Positions 23,829 to 31,807 of a DNA stretch of 64,000 nt are shown here, one piece after another (positions within the stretch are counted from its first letter, which is position 1; the number at the start of each line of letters is the position of its first letter). Under the pieces are notes generated by a model, which did not search any database, was not told the origin of the DNA, and saw nothing but the letters and a program-made list of their open reading frames with translations. The position numbers and the translations under genes were made by a program. The DNA is from Rubellicoccus peritrichatus (GTDB lineage: Bacteria; Verrucomicrobiota; Verrucomicrobiia; Opitutales; Cerasicoccaceae): positions 4,459,001 through 4,523,000 of the forward strand of contig NZ_CP136920.1 in assembly GCF_033100135.1 (NCBI RefSeq). Reading direction: 5' to 3'.

Positions 23829-26382
23829 TGAAATCAAGGGGTTCCTCTTGCGGCTCAACTAATATACCATCCTCGTATTCATCTCGCTCACTGCCCTTCA
23901 GGTCCTCAATCCAAATAATCTCATTATTTCCGGCATCGATGATTTCATAATCCGCATCCTTTTTGCTCGATTCACCTTTTTCATAGCTGAATGACTTGGT
24001 AATGGTGGTTTCTGTCACAGCCCCGGTGATTACATTCAAGGTTTTTTTCACATAGCTAAAATCCTCTGAGCGAGCCTCCAAAGCGGAAGAGGTCAACTCC
24101 CCCCGAAACTTCACCCTGAAGCGTTGGCGTTGATACTTGACTTCATTGTTATGCAAATAATTCGCCGCAACATATGAGCCGTAAGGAGAGCCAGATAAGC
24201 GAGAACCAAGGAGTGTTGGCCAATCACCACTAACCTCAGAATTAAGGCGTGATTTCAATTGAGCTGTGGTGTATTCGTTGCTGAGAGTCGATTTAAGATT
24301 CTGCTCAAGTGTATTTTCATTGCATATAATCTCGCGCTTATATTCGCGTTCGGTATCTGACTCAGATTGTGGTTTGAGCGGACGCAATCCCGTAAGCTTT
24401 GAGCTTGTAGATGGTTGTAACAGAAATCCTTCTGGCCAGTTTGCACTACCTTGCGCGGCGACTAAATCTTCTGAGAATGCGGTGGGAGTTGAGTATACTC
24501 CTTCGAGATCCCACTCTCGCACGCCGGAATAACTCTTAGGATCAAGATTGAGATCCTGACATCCGGCAAAGCTGCCATTAAAAGTCTCAGTGCGATAGAC
24601 CTTGATTGGGTCATTCTCCTGATAGCTGAATACACCCTTCTTCTCGACTGACCCACCTTGATATTGTATCTCACCAACGGATAGCTGACTCATACCCTTA
24701 ACCCCGACAACCGTCACAGACATGTGCTCAGCAGGAGCCGACACCGTAAACCAGCCAGTAGTTGCCTCGTAATCCCCCTTGTTCGCTGTGACAGTTGCGC
24801 TGCGCTCAGTCCAGGTGTAGGTGTCTTTATCGCTGACACCCTCCTCGCGCTGTTCATGCTGCCAGGTTCGTTCGCGCCAACTTAGTTTAATGCTCACTCC
24901 GCCGGTTAGATCATAACCGATAAGTGGCAACCGAACACGGTAGCGCAGCTCACCCTTGGACATGCTATCGCGATATTCATTAATCGAGTGATGAGCGACA
25001 GAGGATGAAGAGGATAAATAGGTCAGCCAATGCACAGCGGAATTGGTAACGCCTGCTGCTTTTTTCTTGTTCGCTTCTGACAAGTTCGCTTGAGCAATGG
25101 TGAGCTGATCATTCGCCTCGTCAATTGATTCATCATGCCCAGGCAAGCTATCTTCCGTGCTATGAATTGATGCCAACGTTCCGCTAGGGTTAGGCAACTC
25201 AGCTAATAGGTCATCAATTTCACTGGTGAGCTGGTCTCTTTCATTTTCTAAAGCTGACTCTTCCGACTCAGACAATTCCTTGTAGAGTAGTTGATGGCGA
25301 ACCCAAATACGGCGATTATCCTTATCGCTGATTTGCTGGCGCTTCTGATTAAACTCCACTATCTCGGAGGCGTAGTCACTCTTCAAGCTGGCAATATCCG
25401 ACTCAGTATCTGCTTTTGCCTGTATTAAGTCCGCAACTCTGTCGGTGTAGAAATCTACGGTTGATTGAGCACTAATGACATTATCTTCATCATCTTCTAC
25501 TCGATTTGATAGCGCCTTATTATAACTTTCTTCAGTGTTAAAGTTCAGACGGCGAAGCCTAGGACGATATGAGCGAAATATGCTCAATGCTATGTTTACA
25601 TTCAAATAATTAGCCGCTGCTAAGGCGCCATCAGCAAGCGCTTGCATGTCTCCCTCTGTGAATTCGTCACTCAGCGTTAGACTTCCTGATGTCTGGGTAT
25701 TTCCAACATTGGGGTCCTTCTTCATCTGAGTATTACTTACGACGGTATCGGCGTAAACAATGCCCGCTTGGACGTTTTCCGTTATGTCAGTAACACTTGT
25801 TACTGGCTGAAATATTGGTACTCCAGTATCAGGATCTTCCCCGGTTTGTTGGCAACTTGTGAAAGATGACGTTCCTTCTGCGACATATTCCTTTGAATAT
25901 CCATCAGCGCAGAAGCCAGTAAATGGACAAACGCCTTCGGGGTTACTCTGCTGAAGCGTTCCTGACATAGCGATCACTTCGCCGTGTTGATACGTCTCAT
26001 CACCGCAAGTTGCTTCCATTGTATTGTCCTCATTGCGACTATAAGTGCCATTCAATGCAGTGAACACATAATTGTCAGCATCATCAGGGGCATTATCATC
26101 CACAAGCTGTAATATGCGATCACCGTCTGTCGTCTCCCCTTGGTTGATAACTTCTACTTTTCCGGTTCCGCTTGATTTGCGGTAGAATGTCCCAGGTGTT
26201 TCAAAGCCCGTAAAACCTTTCTTCATGCCTGAACCTGAACGACTTTGATAGACAACACTTGCACCCGCTGGAACACACACGCACTTGCACGGTCTTCGAT
26301 TTCGATTCCTTATCGGATAAGGCACACCGTCACCATGGCCTACGAAATAGGGCAAGTCTACTGCTGTCAGAAAATCTGCCAT
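23821..26382 (-). CDS. Large tail tip/baseplate-type protein with coiled coil
   Basis: This ORF codes for 853 residues. It starts with a Cys-containing basic patch (RNRNRRPCKCVCVPAG, about 25-40), then a beta-rich region with several further Cys (to about 260). A long coiled coil follows (about 295-450, with QAKADTESDIASLKSDYASEIVEFNQKRQQ and a second helix of LTIAQANLSEANKKKA type), then beta-rich C-terminal domains. Coiled coil plus beta domains between the tape-measure block and the fibre gene fits a central tail tip or side-fibre protein. No specific homologue is recognised. Confidence 0.55.
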   Translation of the reverse strand: MADFLTAVDLPYFVGHGDGVPYPIRNRNRRPCKCVCVPAGASVVYQSRSGSGMKKGFTGFETPGTFYRKSSGTGKVEVINQGETTDGDRILQLVDDNAPDDADNYVFTALNGTYSRNEDNTMEATCGDETYQHGEVIAMSGTLQQSNPEGVCPFTGFCADGYSKEYVAEGTSSFTSCQQTGEDPDTGVPIFQPVTSVTDITENVQAGIVYADTVVSNTQMKKDPNVGNTQTSGSLTLSDEFTEGDMQALADGALAAANYLNVNIALSIFRSYRPRLRRLNFNTEESYNKALSNRVEDDEDNVISAQSTVDFYTDRVADLIQAKADTESDIASLKSDYASEIVEFNQKRQQISDKDNRRIWVRHQLLYKELSESEESALENERDQLTSEIDDLLAELPNPSGTLASIHSTEDSLPGHDESIDEANDQLTIAQANLSEANKKKAAGVTNSAVHWLTYLSSSSSVAHHSINEYRDSMSKGELRYRVRLPLIGYDLTGGVSIKLSWRERTWQHEQREEGVSDKDTYTWTERSATVTANKGDYEATTGWFTVSAPAEHMSVTVVGVKGMSQLSVGEIQYQGGSVEKKGVFSYQENDPIKVYRTETFNGSFAGCQDLNLDPKSYSGVREWDLEGVYSTPTAFSEDLVAAQGSANWPEGFLLQPSTSSKLTGLRPLKPQSESDTEREYKREIICNENTLEQNLKSTLSNEYTTAQLKSRLNSEVSGDWPTLLGSRLSGSPYGSYVAANYLHNNEVKYQRQRFRVKFRGELTSSALEARSEDFSYVKKTLNVITGAVTETTITKSFSYEKGESSKKDADYEIIDAGNNEIIWIEDLKGSERDEYEDGILVEPQEEPLDFNA

Positions 26383-26385
26383 AGC

Positions 26386-26982
26386 TCAAGCAGCGACAAT
26401 TACTGCATTTCGATAAATGGTGGAACATCCGGATTCACTGGCACCGGTTTCGACACGTAAGTTTGTCTTCACTGCACTATAAAATGCAGTTGGAGCGTTC
26501 TCACTGGAGTCATACGAAAAGAGAATTGTGTAAAGCGTCGTGGGTATATTCCCGTTATTGCTCGGAGCCTGTGTGACGGGAACAGTCGAAGATTCTTCGA
26601 TCGTTGCTCCTGTGACTTCGCCTTGCTGGGTAATATTTGTTTCCAGGTAGACGACTCGACCTTCAGCATTACCATTGAGGGTGATTTCTCCATTCCAATT
26701 ATTAGGCAATTCATTGTTAATGGTACCAGGGATGAGCTTGACCGCCAAAGCGTTGTTAGCATTTCCAGCTGAATATGGCTTCCAGGGGTGATCTTCGCGA
26801 ACTGTGGATTCACTTCTTGCTGTCAATTCTGCAACCCACCCTAATGGCGTCTGTGTAATTCGTAGTCCTTTATGGCCATTCCCCGGGGCTCCCCTATTGC
26901 TCTGCTCAATAAGCTCATTAAGACGAGATACTGTCACCTCATCTTCAATACGCCTTGACCCTTTAAACCGCCAACTAATCAT
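26386..26982 (-). CDS. Phage tail-region structural protein
   Basis: This ORF codes for a 198-residue soluble protein with a Tyr/Ser-rich, beta-type middle (ITLNGNAEGRVVYLETNITQQ) and a hydrophobic end (YRNAVIVAA). The stop is 3 bases before the start of the 853-residue gene, and its own start overlaps the stop of the upstream gene by 4 bases. This tight coupling suggests a shared function in the distal tail. Family not recognised. Confidence 0.5.
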   Translation of the reverse strand: MISWRFKGSRRIEDEVTVSRLNELIEQSNRGAPGNGHKGLRITQTPLGWVAELTARSESTVREDHPWKPYSAGNANNALAVKLIPGTINNELPNNWNGEITLNGNAEGRVVYLETNITQQGEVTGATIEESSTVPVTQAPSNNGNIPTTLYTILFSYDSSENAPTAFYSAVKTNLRVETGASESGCSTIYRNAVIVAA

Positions 26983-27677
26983 TTCCTATAAACTAGTTCA
27001 TTCCACCCATCCTTGCCTGAAAGCATCCAGCCTTCAGACACAGCAAAAACGTCTGCCTCTTCAGTGTAAGTAAATTCAATTTTCAACCAATTCCTTGACC
27101 CGATAGCGGGCTCGTTGCCAGCTGGTGAATCAATGCTTCCCAGATCCGTCAATCCTGAGGGCTTCGTCCTGGAAAGGTATCGCTTGCGGAAAATTACGCC
27201 TGGGGATAGGAAGCTTTCGATGCCTGCTAATTTTGCACTTTGTACAGCTTCACTTGTTGCATTAAATCCAACAAATAAGCCATCATCATCCGTGATGATT
27301 CCATCGACGCCCACCCCCTGCTCTATAACGCTCCAATTCGAAGAGGTTCTAATTGGCTCAGTGGACATGGTACCAACGACTTCATAAACAGGAGGAGGAA
27401 GTCCTCCCCCTGTTCCGTTGATTTGCCCTCCCCTAAACTCTGCCGTCCATTCACCCAACCCACCAGGCAAGAAGCGTGGACTCACAATCTTACAAACAAG
27501 ATTTGGATAGTTGGAATGTCTGTTGCCTTGAGTTGGTATTAATCTGAGCAAGTCATTGCCATTGCACTTAAAAGTCTCACGCAGTGTCACAAGACCAATA
27601 TCACTGATGGTAATATCGGGTGGTTGTGTGCAAACTTTTACCCCTGATGTAAGCTTACCTTGACGTGCTACACTCAT
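26979..27677 (-). CDS. Phage distal-tail-type protein
   Basis: This ORF codes for 232 residues, mostly beta strands with a Gly/Pro loop (GGQINGTGGGLPPPVYEVVG, about 84-103). It lies directly downstream of the tape measure gene, overlapping it by 4 bases (ATGA). This is the classic slot of the distal tail or tail-tip adaptor protein in siphoviruses. That role is inferred from position only. Confidence 0.5.
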   Translation of the reverse strand: MSVARQGKLTSGVKVCTQPPDITISDIGLVTLRETFKCNGNDLLRLIPTQGNRHSNYPNLVCKIVSPRFLPGGLGEWTAEFRGGQINGTGGGLPPPVYEVVGTMSTEPIRTSSNWSVIEQGVGVDGIITDDDGLFVGFNATSEAVQSAKLAGIESFLSPGVIFRKRYLSRTKPSGLTDLGSIDSPAGNEPAIGSRNWLKIEFTYTEEADVFAVSEGWMLSGKDGWNELVYRK

Positions 27678-28930
27678 GCAAAACTTGCACCCCCGTCTTT
27701 TAGTTTTCGAATCTCATTCTTAATGCCTTCAAGTTTATCAAGTTGCTGTTTGGCCAGCCTTTCAAGGGTTCTAGGATCGGCACTAGCAAAGCCACCACCG
27801 CCACCAATAGCAGTGATGCTAGCTACTTCACCCAAGCCCGCCCTAGACCTGATTTCGTCTAGTTTTGATCTGCCTTTAGCATCCTTATCCAGCAATCTTT
27901 CAAGGGCTTTCTTTGCAGTTTCGTCACTGCGTGAAGGGCCTGGCTTACGCCTTGTGCGTCTCTTATTGTTCTGCAATATGGGGTCTCTTGACAATATATC
28001 CTGCGCCTCATCGGAGGCTGACTGTGTGCCAGTAGTAATAATACTACCGATGTCTTCTAGGGCATTCTTAGCTTCAGCCTTCATACTGGAAAGTGTGATT
28101 CTGAAATTATCACTAACCCGAGCAAAGGAATCCTTAATCTTGTCAACATCCAAGGATAGGATTCCATCAATCGCTTGGCCTACTGAAGCAACATTCTCCA
28201 TTACCAGACTTATCACGTTACCAATTTGCCTGCCCAGAGCTTCAACACTGCGTCTTAATACACCAATAATTCTATTAAATACATCCAACACTGGAAATAG
28301 GAAACCTTTGACTGTGTTAGCAAGCAAAGCCAATTGGTCATTGAAGTCTGCGGTTGATTTTACTGCTCCCTCTGAGGCCTTGCTCGCTCTCGCTAAACCA
28401 TTTGCAGCGACATCCTGAAGCAGTGGTAGAATTTCTGTATAACGATTGCCTAGGAGCCCAGTTATCGCAGCGAGCCTGTCACTTTCTGTAGTTAAGCCTC
28501 CTACAGTATTCGCAAGTAGCATAAAGACTTCCTCGGGTGATTTATCTTTGAAGTCTTCAACTGTAAGGCCAAGCGCTTTCATTTCATCAGCAATAGATTG
28601 CGTCGGTCCACCAGCCCGATTAACTTCCCCTATAAATCTTTTTAGACCCCTTGTTGCATACTCAAGATTAGCTCCCGTAAGATCGGCTTGAATTGATAAG
28701 TCCTGAATAAAATCGGATGTCCCATCCCCCAGCTGCTTGGACAGCTTGTCAATTCGATCCAGATCCGAGTACATGCGCTTTAAGCCAAGTAAAACTGATG
28801 CAAAAGCAAAAGCCTTGGCAAACTGCCGTGCTGCCGTTGTAGCAAAGGCCTGTACCTTGTTCTGTGCCTTCGCTAGACCCGTATCAAGCAGGGAGTTATC
28901 TGTTCCTACTTTTACTTTAACGTCAGCCAT
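27674..28930 (-). CDS. Tail tape measure-type protein (short)
   Basis: This ORF codes for 418 residues. The N-terminal 200 are alanine- and lysine-rich helices (LAKAQNKVQAFATTAARQF; LSKQLGDGTSDFIQDLSIQADL) of the tail-length measure kind, and the middle has a hydrophobic stretch (LANTVKGFLFPVLDVFNRIIGVL, about 213-235) as in tape measure proteins. The end is charged and Gly-rich. Many tape measures exceed 600 residues, so the tail would be short. It lies after the tail tube and assembly-chaperone-like genes, as expected. Confidence 0.75.
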   Translation of the reverse strand: MADVKVKVGTDNSLLDTGLAKAQNKVQAFATTAARQFAKAFAFASVLLGLKRMYSDLDRIDKLSKQLGDGTSDFIQDLSIQADLTGANLEYATRGLKRFIGEVNRAGGPTQSIADEMKALGLTVEDFKDKSPEEVFMLLANTVGGLTTESDRLAAITGLLGNRYTEILPLLQDVAANGLARASKASEGAVKSTADFNDQLALLANTVKGFLFPVLDVFNRIIGVLRRSVEALGRQIGNVISLVMENVASVGQAIDGILSLDVDKIKDSFARVSDNFRITLSSMKAEAKNALEDIGSIITTGTQSASDEAQDILSRDPILQNNKRRTRRKPGPSRSDETAKKALERLLDKDAKGRSKLDEIRSRAGLGEVASITAIGGGGGFASADPRTLERLAKQQLDKLEGIKNEIRKLKDGGASFA

Positions 28931-29552
28931 TGGGAAATGCCTTTCCTTGACGCTCTGCTAATAATCTTCTGCCAGTCTCTTCGGCCTGCTTTGCTTGCTC
29001 GTCCCACTCAATTAAAGTAGCATCGTCTGGAGCAAATTTGAGTTCCCCGCCCTGAGCCTCAACATTTGAATCAGTCATCCAACAGAGCAGACCAAAAGGC
29101 ATTGACCATGCTCTCTCCTCACCGACCAACGGAGCGGCCATGCAAACACGAGTCATAACATATGGTGCAGTGATCGGATCACCTTTCGACCCCACCTTTT
29201 CCATATGTTCTGGCAACGACATATAATCACTCCAGTAAGTTTGCCATTTTCTAATATGACTAAAAAAATGCCTACGCTTAAGAACAGAACGGAAAACATG
29301 CCAATGCAATAAGCCATCTATCCCTATGTCAGGCGTTCCCTTTGGGACATATGCACCCTGAACAAGCTTAATTGGCCTAGAGCATACAGAAACAGCTAAC
29401 GCTAAATCCTCAGGAAGGAGACCTTCGCCGCATACAACTGGAGACTGTATCGCGTCTAGATATAAAAGATGAGCTGCACTTAAAGGCTGAAGTTTCCGAC
29501 CGAAAACCCTGCTTTCGGCATTGATGACGCATTCAAGAAATTTTGGGTCCAC
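28923..29552 (-). CDS. Putative tail assembly protein preceding the tape measure
   Basis: This ORF codes for a 209-residue soluble protein with no membrane segment. It lies between the tail-tube-like gene and the tape measure gene, overlapping the latter by 8 bases, where most siphoviruses code a tail assembly chaperone. The sequence (AAHLLYLDAIQSPVVCGEGLLPEDLALAVSVCS) suits a helical chaperone-like fold. No slippery heptamer for a frameshift was noted. Confidence 0.5.
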   Translation of the reverse strand: MDPKFLECVINAESRVFGRKLQPLSAAHLLYLDAIQSPVVCGEGLLPEDLALAVSVCSRPIKLVQGAYVPKGTPDIGIDGLLHWHVFRSVLKRRHFFSHIRKWQTYWSDYMSLPEHMEKVGSKGDPITAPYVMTRVCMAAPLVGEERAWSMPFGLLCWMTDSNVEAQGGELKFAPDDATLIEWDEQAKQAEETGRRLLAERQGKAFPNG

Positions 29553-29560
29553 ATTCTAAC

Positions 29561-29923
29561 TTAAGTGGGGTTAATTTGTTCGTATTTCTCTAAGTCATAT
29601 GAACATTCTGAGTAACCACGTGCTTGAGATTCGTTACCTTTGCGTACGATCTCATACGTATCGTTGAAGTCAGGGTCGTTCATATTGGCCAATGTCAACA
29701 CTTCACCAATGTCAGCTGGAGTATATGAGGACTGGAAGCGCAATCGCACATTTACTTTCTTTACGCGATCATCACGCCTGGTTTCGACAGTGACGCCATT
29801 TTCATCTGGAACAGTGTCGTTGAGGTTAAACTCGTGACCTGCGCTAATAGCGGTTACTGAGGCATTAGTAATGGTTGCCCCTGTTCCGAATACGTGTGCT
29901 GTGCCTTGTACTTTTGCTGACAT
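29561..29923 (-). CDS. Putative major tail tube protein
   Basis: This ORF codes for 120 residues, almost all beta (KVNVRLRFQSSYTPADIGEVLTL). Its small size, beta nature, placement two genes before the tape measure, and an upstream copy of the repeated 14-base motif found before other structural genes support a tail tube subunit. The start AATTACAATGTCAG resembles the internal site in the capsid gene. Assignment is by context. Confidence 0.55.
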   Translation of the reverse strand: MSAKVQGTAHVFGTGATITNASVTAISAGHEFNLNDTVPDENGVTVETRRDDRVKKVNVRLRFQSSYTPADIGEVLTLANMNDPDFNDTYEIVRKGNESQARGYSECSYDLEKYEQINPT

Positions 29924-29958
29924 TGTAATTATAGTTGAAGAATGGGCTTATAGTGACA

Positions 29959-29972
29959 GCGACTAAGTCAAC
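29959..29972 (-). promoter_or_regulatory. Repeated 14-base motif GTTGACTTAGTCGC, tail tube gene
   Basis: The sequence is identical to the copies at 23532, 33713 and 35859, and 19 bases are shared with the 23532 copy. It contains the TGA stop of the upstream gene and ends 35 bases before the tail tube ATG. Confidence 0.6.
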
Positions 29973-30432
29973 TTAGCTCGCTAAAAACTTGAGCTTCAAA
30001 CACCAAAGTAGTCAGCCATTGCCTATCTTCAGTGGATTCCTGAATGCCTGATGGTACAAGCTCGTGAAATACGATCTCCTTAACCGCTCGCAAGTCCGGG
30101 CCTTCATCTGGAGGATTGAGGGCGGTTAATACCCTCTCCTGATCGCATAACGCATCCGAAATACCTTTTGCCATCTTATCATGTATCCTATGTCTTCCCT
30201 CATCGGCTGATGAGTAAATCATTATCGCCAATGCAGCCGAGTACTCTCCCGTTCCTGCTGGCATTCCATCAGCATAAGTAGCCTCCAAACAATGCACCTC
30301 ACAGCGAGGACTCTTCTTAGTCTCTGAGCTTCGCCCTTCAAGAAATTGTATTGTTGAAAGCATGGGTTTGCGGCGATTATTACTCGTAAGGTACCGCGAT
30401 AAGGCTTTTTCAATCTGTCTTGTTACTTGCAT
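29968..30432 (-). CDS. Putative tail terminator / head-tail joining protein
   Basis: I place the start at the ATG at 30432, just past the stop of the upstream gene; a start at 30456 would overlap it by 23 bases. The 154-residue protein begins with a helix (VTRQIEKALSRYL) and continues with alpha/beta segments (YSAALAIMIYSS; LTTLVFEAQVFSEL). Size, pattern and position before the tail tube fit tail terminator proteins of gpU type. Recognition is by context. Confidence 0.5.
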   Translation of the reverse strand: MQVTRQIEKALSRYLTSNNRRKPMLSTIQFLEGRSSETKKSPRCEVHCLEATYADGMPAGTGEYSAALAIMIYSSADEGRHRIHDKMAKGISDALCDQERVLTALNPPDEGPDLRAVKEIVFHELVPSGIQESTEDRQWLTTLVFEAQVFSELS

Positions 30433-30433
30433 T

Positions 30434-31201
30434 TTATAGTCCCGACTTTCTAGCATTTGCGTCTATAGCTCTATCCAGAAGATTTGCAGCAACTCTTTCC
30501 TCGCGCTTAAATGCAGCCCTGGCACTGGAAGAGGACAGCACATCAGAGGCATAGGGAACTCTATTGTGAAGCTGATAATTTACACTTCGTGAACCCCTTG
30601 ACTCGATCACGCTTCCACTTACTTTTGATACACCCTTTTTGCCTTTTGCCCAGGCTGGGATTCCACGAGTTCCACCTAATAACCTTGCACATGCTGCCCA
30701 GCCTGCTTTTGCCAAACCAACGCGCTTTTGAATTTTCTGCAAATACTTATCTCGCTTTGCATCATCAGGAACAACAGTTTGCTGACTGTTTTTTTTGGGT
30801 ACGCGCCCCTTACTATTTCGAGCACTTGAATGTCTTTGCTTTTGTAATGACCTCGTTAAATCAATACCCTCTTCCATTGCAATTTTACGCGCTTTAGCAT
30901 ATTGATTATTCTGCAAGAATAACCAGAACGCAGAAGCTAAATCTTCGCTTCTCCTGGCAATGGCATCAAAAGCCTTTGATGGGGAAAGAAATACGTTCCG
31001 TACGTCAATAGCCGTCTTTCGCTTGCCTCGACCATGGGCCCGACTACTGAAGCCATGTGGTTGTGTTTGATAAGCTAAGTTTACGCTCACCCTTCTTGCA
31101 CTCTGCTTTGTTACTTGAGGAATTGTTTTCCCGTTTGCAGCAGACAGCCTCCTGAGCTTCGACTTTAAAACCCTGTCATCAACTGTTGCTGTCAATTTCA
31201 T
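30434..31201 (-). CDS. Putative head-tail/tail completion protein
   Basis: This ORF codes for a 255-residue basic protein rich in Arg, Lys and Ala. It opens with KLTATVDDRVLKSKLRRL, reminiscent of HK97 gp10-like or lambda gpZ-like tail completion proteins, and ends with AAFKREERVAANLLDRAIDANAR, a helix typical of that group. It sits between a head-tail connector-like gene and the tail terminator candidate. The middle (about 110-200) is longer than usual and has a Lys/Gln-rich insert. Confidence 0.5.
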   Translation of the reverse strand: MKLTATVDDRVLKSKLRRLSAANGKTIPQVTKQSARRVSVNLAYQTQPHGFSSRAHGRGKRKTAIDVRNVFLSPSKAFDAIARRSEDLASAFWLFLQNNQYAKARKIAMEEGIDLTRSLQKQRHSSARNSKGRVPKKNSQQTVVPDDAKRDKYLQKIQKRVGLAKAGWAACARLLGGTRGIPAWAKGKKGVSKVSGSVIESRGSRSVNYQLHNRVPYASDVLSSSSARAAFKREERVAANLLDRAIDANARKSGL

Positions 31202-31527
31202 TTAGCAGGATCATCCAGGGAGAAAGTGACACTAAAGTTGTCTTCTGAGGCCCCTACTATCAGGCGCTTCAGTTTTTTCTTTTTTAAGGTAACTACACGC
31301 CCCACCAGTTCATCTACAACAACTGAATCTGGGATTTGGGATAGTAGCACCGTGACCTCGCTACTGCCATCGGGCATAAAGCCACCGGCCTCAGCTAGAT
31401 CCTTGCTTCGTTCAATTGTCGGCAATATGCATGGAAGCTCCAAACTCCCAATCTGTAGATAATCAGAATTCCTATTCTCTTCGAAGACCTCAAAGGCCTC
31501 CCCAAGGCTCTCACTTATCTCTGACAT
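31198..31527 (-). CDS. Putative head-tail connector protein
   Basis: This ORF codes for 109 residues with an acidic N-terminus and a beta-rich remainder (SEVTVLLSQIPDSVVVDELVGRVVTLKKKKLKRLIV). It overlaps the next gene by 4 bases. Small proteins of this kind between the capsid and tail completion genes usually join head and tail. A hairpin lies directly upstream of its start. Confidence 0.5.
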   Translation of the reverse strand: MSEISESLGEAFEVFEENRNSDYLQIGSLELPCILPTIERSKDLAEAGGFMPDGSSEVTVLLSQIPDSVVVDELVGRVVTLKKKKLKRLIVGASEDNFSVTFSLDDPAK

Positions 31528-31534
31528 GGTAAAG

Positions 31535-31575
31535 AAAGGCGGGCCATTACTGACCCGCCTCTAATAATTATTTTT
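31535..31575 (-). terminator. Hairpin/terminator between head genes
   Basis: On the minus strand AGGCGGG pairs with CCCGCCT (31537-31561) around TCAGTAATGG and is followed by TTCTTT. It lies between the gene ending at 31568 and the gene starting at 31527, so it may lower expression downstream of the capsid genes. Confidence 0.6.
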
Positions 31576-31789
31576 TGTTACCTTTCTTGGATTCTTCTGG
31601 AGGTGAATCAGTGGGTTTTGATTGAGATTTCTGATCTTTGTCGGTTCTAGCCATTTCAGATTCCTCAATCTGGACTGCCTTATTCATGTTAATGAGCAAT
31701 CGTCCAATAGAGTCTGAAACTTCGATTTTCTCATCAGTGAATACGGGCTCCCCGCTAATCGCTGTGTCTTTTGTGATCTCGATAAACAT
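31568..31789 (-). CDS. Small protein following the capsid gene
   Basis: This ORF codes for 73 residues: a short beta/alpha N-terminus (FIEITKDTAISGEPVFTDEKIEVSDS) and a very charged C-terminal tail (KDQKSQSKPTDSPPEESKKGNKK). Small proteins directly after the HK97-type capsid gene often bind the capsid or complete the head. No family is recognised. A terminator-like hairpin follows. Confidence 0.5.
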   Translation of the reverse strand: MFIEITKDTAISGEPVFTDEKIEVSDSIGRLLINMNKAVQIEESEMARTDKDQKSQSKPTDSPPEESKKGNKK

Positions 31790-31807
31790 TGTTACCCTTT
31801 CATCAGA

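Noticed and set aside
27660-28418. 252-codon plus-strand ORF
   Set aside because: It is the antisense shadow of the tape measure gene; low-complexity Ser/Leu translation and no operon context.
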